Positions 5,798 to 6,228 of a DNA stretch of 6,228 nucleotides are shown here, one piece after another (the first letter of the stretch is position 1; each line of letters begins with the position of its first letter). The stretch comes from Nocardioidaceae bacterium (GTDB lineage: Bacteria > Actinomycetota > Actinomycetes > Propionibacteriales > Nocardioidaceae). The stretch spans positions 1 to 6,228 of the forward strand of contig JACCUS010000337.1 of NCBI GenBank assembly GCA_013811715.1, written 5' to 3'. The notes below the pieces were generated by a model. It saw only the letters and a program-made list of their open reading frames with translations, had not been told where the DNA came from and searched no databases. The position numbers and the translations under genes are program-made.

Positions 5798-6228
5798 CCC
5801 GCCCTCCGGCTCTCGGCCCTCATGGGGCTCCCGGTGGTCTACGTCTTCACGCACGACTCGGTCGGCATGGGCGAGGACGGGGCCCACCCACCAACCGATA
5901 GAGCACCTCGCCAGCCTCCGGGCCATCCCCGGACTCACCGTGCTGCGTCCCGCCGACGGCAATGAAGCCGCGGCGGCGTGGCGAGCCGCCCTCGAGTCCG
6001 ACGGGCCCCTCGGCCCTGATCCGGTTCCGCCAGGCCACTACCCGGCCTGCCGACCGACCAGGTGCACGTCGGTGGGGCCGTGATCGCCGACGGTGACCAG
6101 GCCACGATCCTGGCGACGGGTTCCGAGGTGCACGTCGCGCCCGACGCCCGGGACCTGCTCGCCGCCCGAGGCGTGGGGGCTCGGGTCGTGTCCCTCCCGA
6201 GCTGGGAGCGGTTCCGGGCACGCCCGGG
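5795..6228 (+). pseudogene. tkt: Transketolase, 5'-truncated, three frameshifts, runs off right edge
   Basis: Similarity begins at RPALRLSALMGLPVVYVFTH and continues DSVGMGEDGPTHQPIEHLAS, a hallmark of the pyrimidine-binding domain of transketolase, then LRPADGNEAAAAW, LIRFRQ, and in the C-terminal domain GGAVIADGDQATILATGSEV and RVVSLPSWERF. Following the protein requires removing one base in each of three places: the GGGG at 5879-5882, the GG at 6012-6013, and around A6037. The thiamine-diphosphate-binding N-terminal domain and the conserved Glu that activates the cofactor, about 35 residues before the first visible motif, are absent, because the sequence turns into transposase at about 5795. 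Transketolase moves two-carbon units between sugar phosphates in the pentose phosphate pathway. As written this copy cannot work. It may be a decayed duplicate, or a real gene damaged by sequence or assembly errors. Confidence 0.82.

Noticed and set aside
1..6228. CRISPR array, tRNA or rRNA gene, riboswitch
   Set aside because: No regularly spaced repeats, cloverleaf with a CCA-type end, rRNA-like conserved stretches or recognisable riboswitch core were seen on either strand.

Overview
The window is very GC-rich, with strong G/C bias at third codon positions. Gene content is an MFS exporter, a mycoredoxin-like protein, a GH15 glucoamylase/trehalase-type enzyme, a sulfite-oxidase-type molybdoenzyme, transketolase and an ISAzo13-like transposase remnant. 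This suits a high-GC actinobacterium, but no marker fixes the lineage and the assignment is an inference.

Layout. Positions 2-1119 hold a leftward pair: a Met- and His-rich four-helix membrane protein (1119->610), then, 29 bases on, an MFS transporter (580->2) that runs off the left edge. A 178-base divergent spacer (1120-1297) with a large imperfect palindrome separates this pair from a rightward set. That set is a glutaredoxin-fold protein with a C-terminal membrane part (1298-1774), a second Met/His-rich four-helix protein (1891-2424), a third, more distant four-helix protein (2424-2915) and a GH15 enzyme (2912-4750). The last three overlap by 1 and 4 bases and look translationally coupled. 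The three small membrane proteins share a layout, with histidines at matching places in helices 2, 3 and 4, so the centre of the window looks like a duplicated membrane-protein family arranged around a thiol-redox protein. Its function is unknown; metal or redox handling is a hypothesis only.

Right part. Facing the GH15 gene is the 3' part of a sulfite-oxidase-family gene (5577->4770), cut at its 5' end and broken by one frameshift. It abuts a roughly 220-base internal piece of an ISAzo13-type transposase (5797->5579). That piece abuts a 5'-truncated transketolase (5795->6228, rightward) that needs three one-base corrections to read through. About 1.4 kb at the right end is thus a mosaic of truncated, frameshifted genes, while everything to the left is intact. 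Either this is a decayed rearrangement scar or the sequence/assembly is poor there; the sequence alone cannot decide.

No rRNA, tRNA, CRISPR array or complete insertion sequence was recognised.
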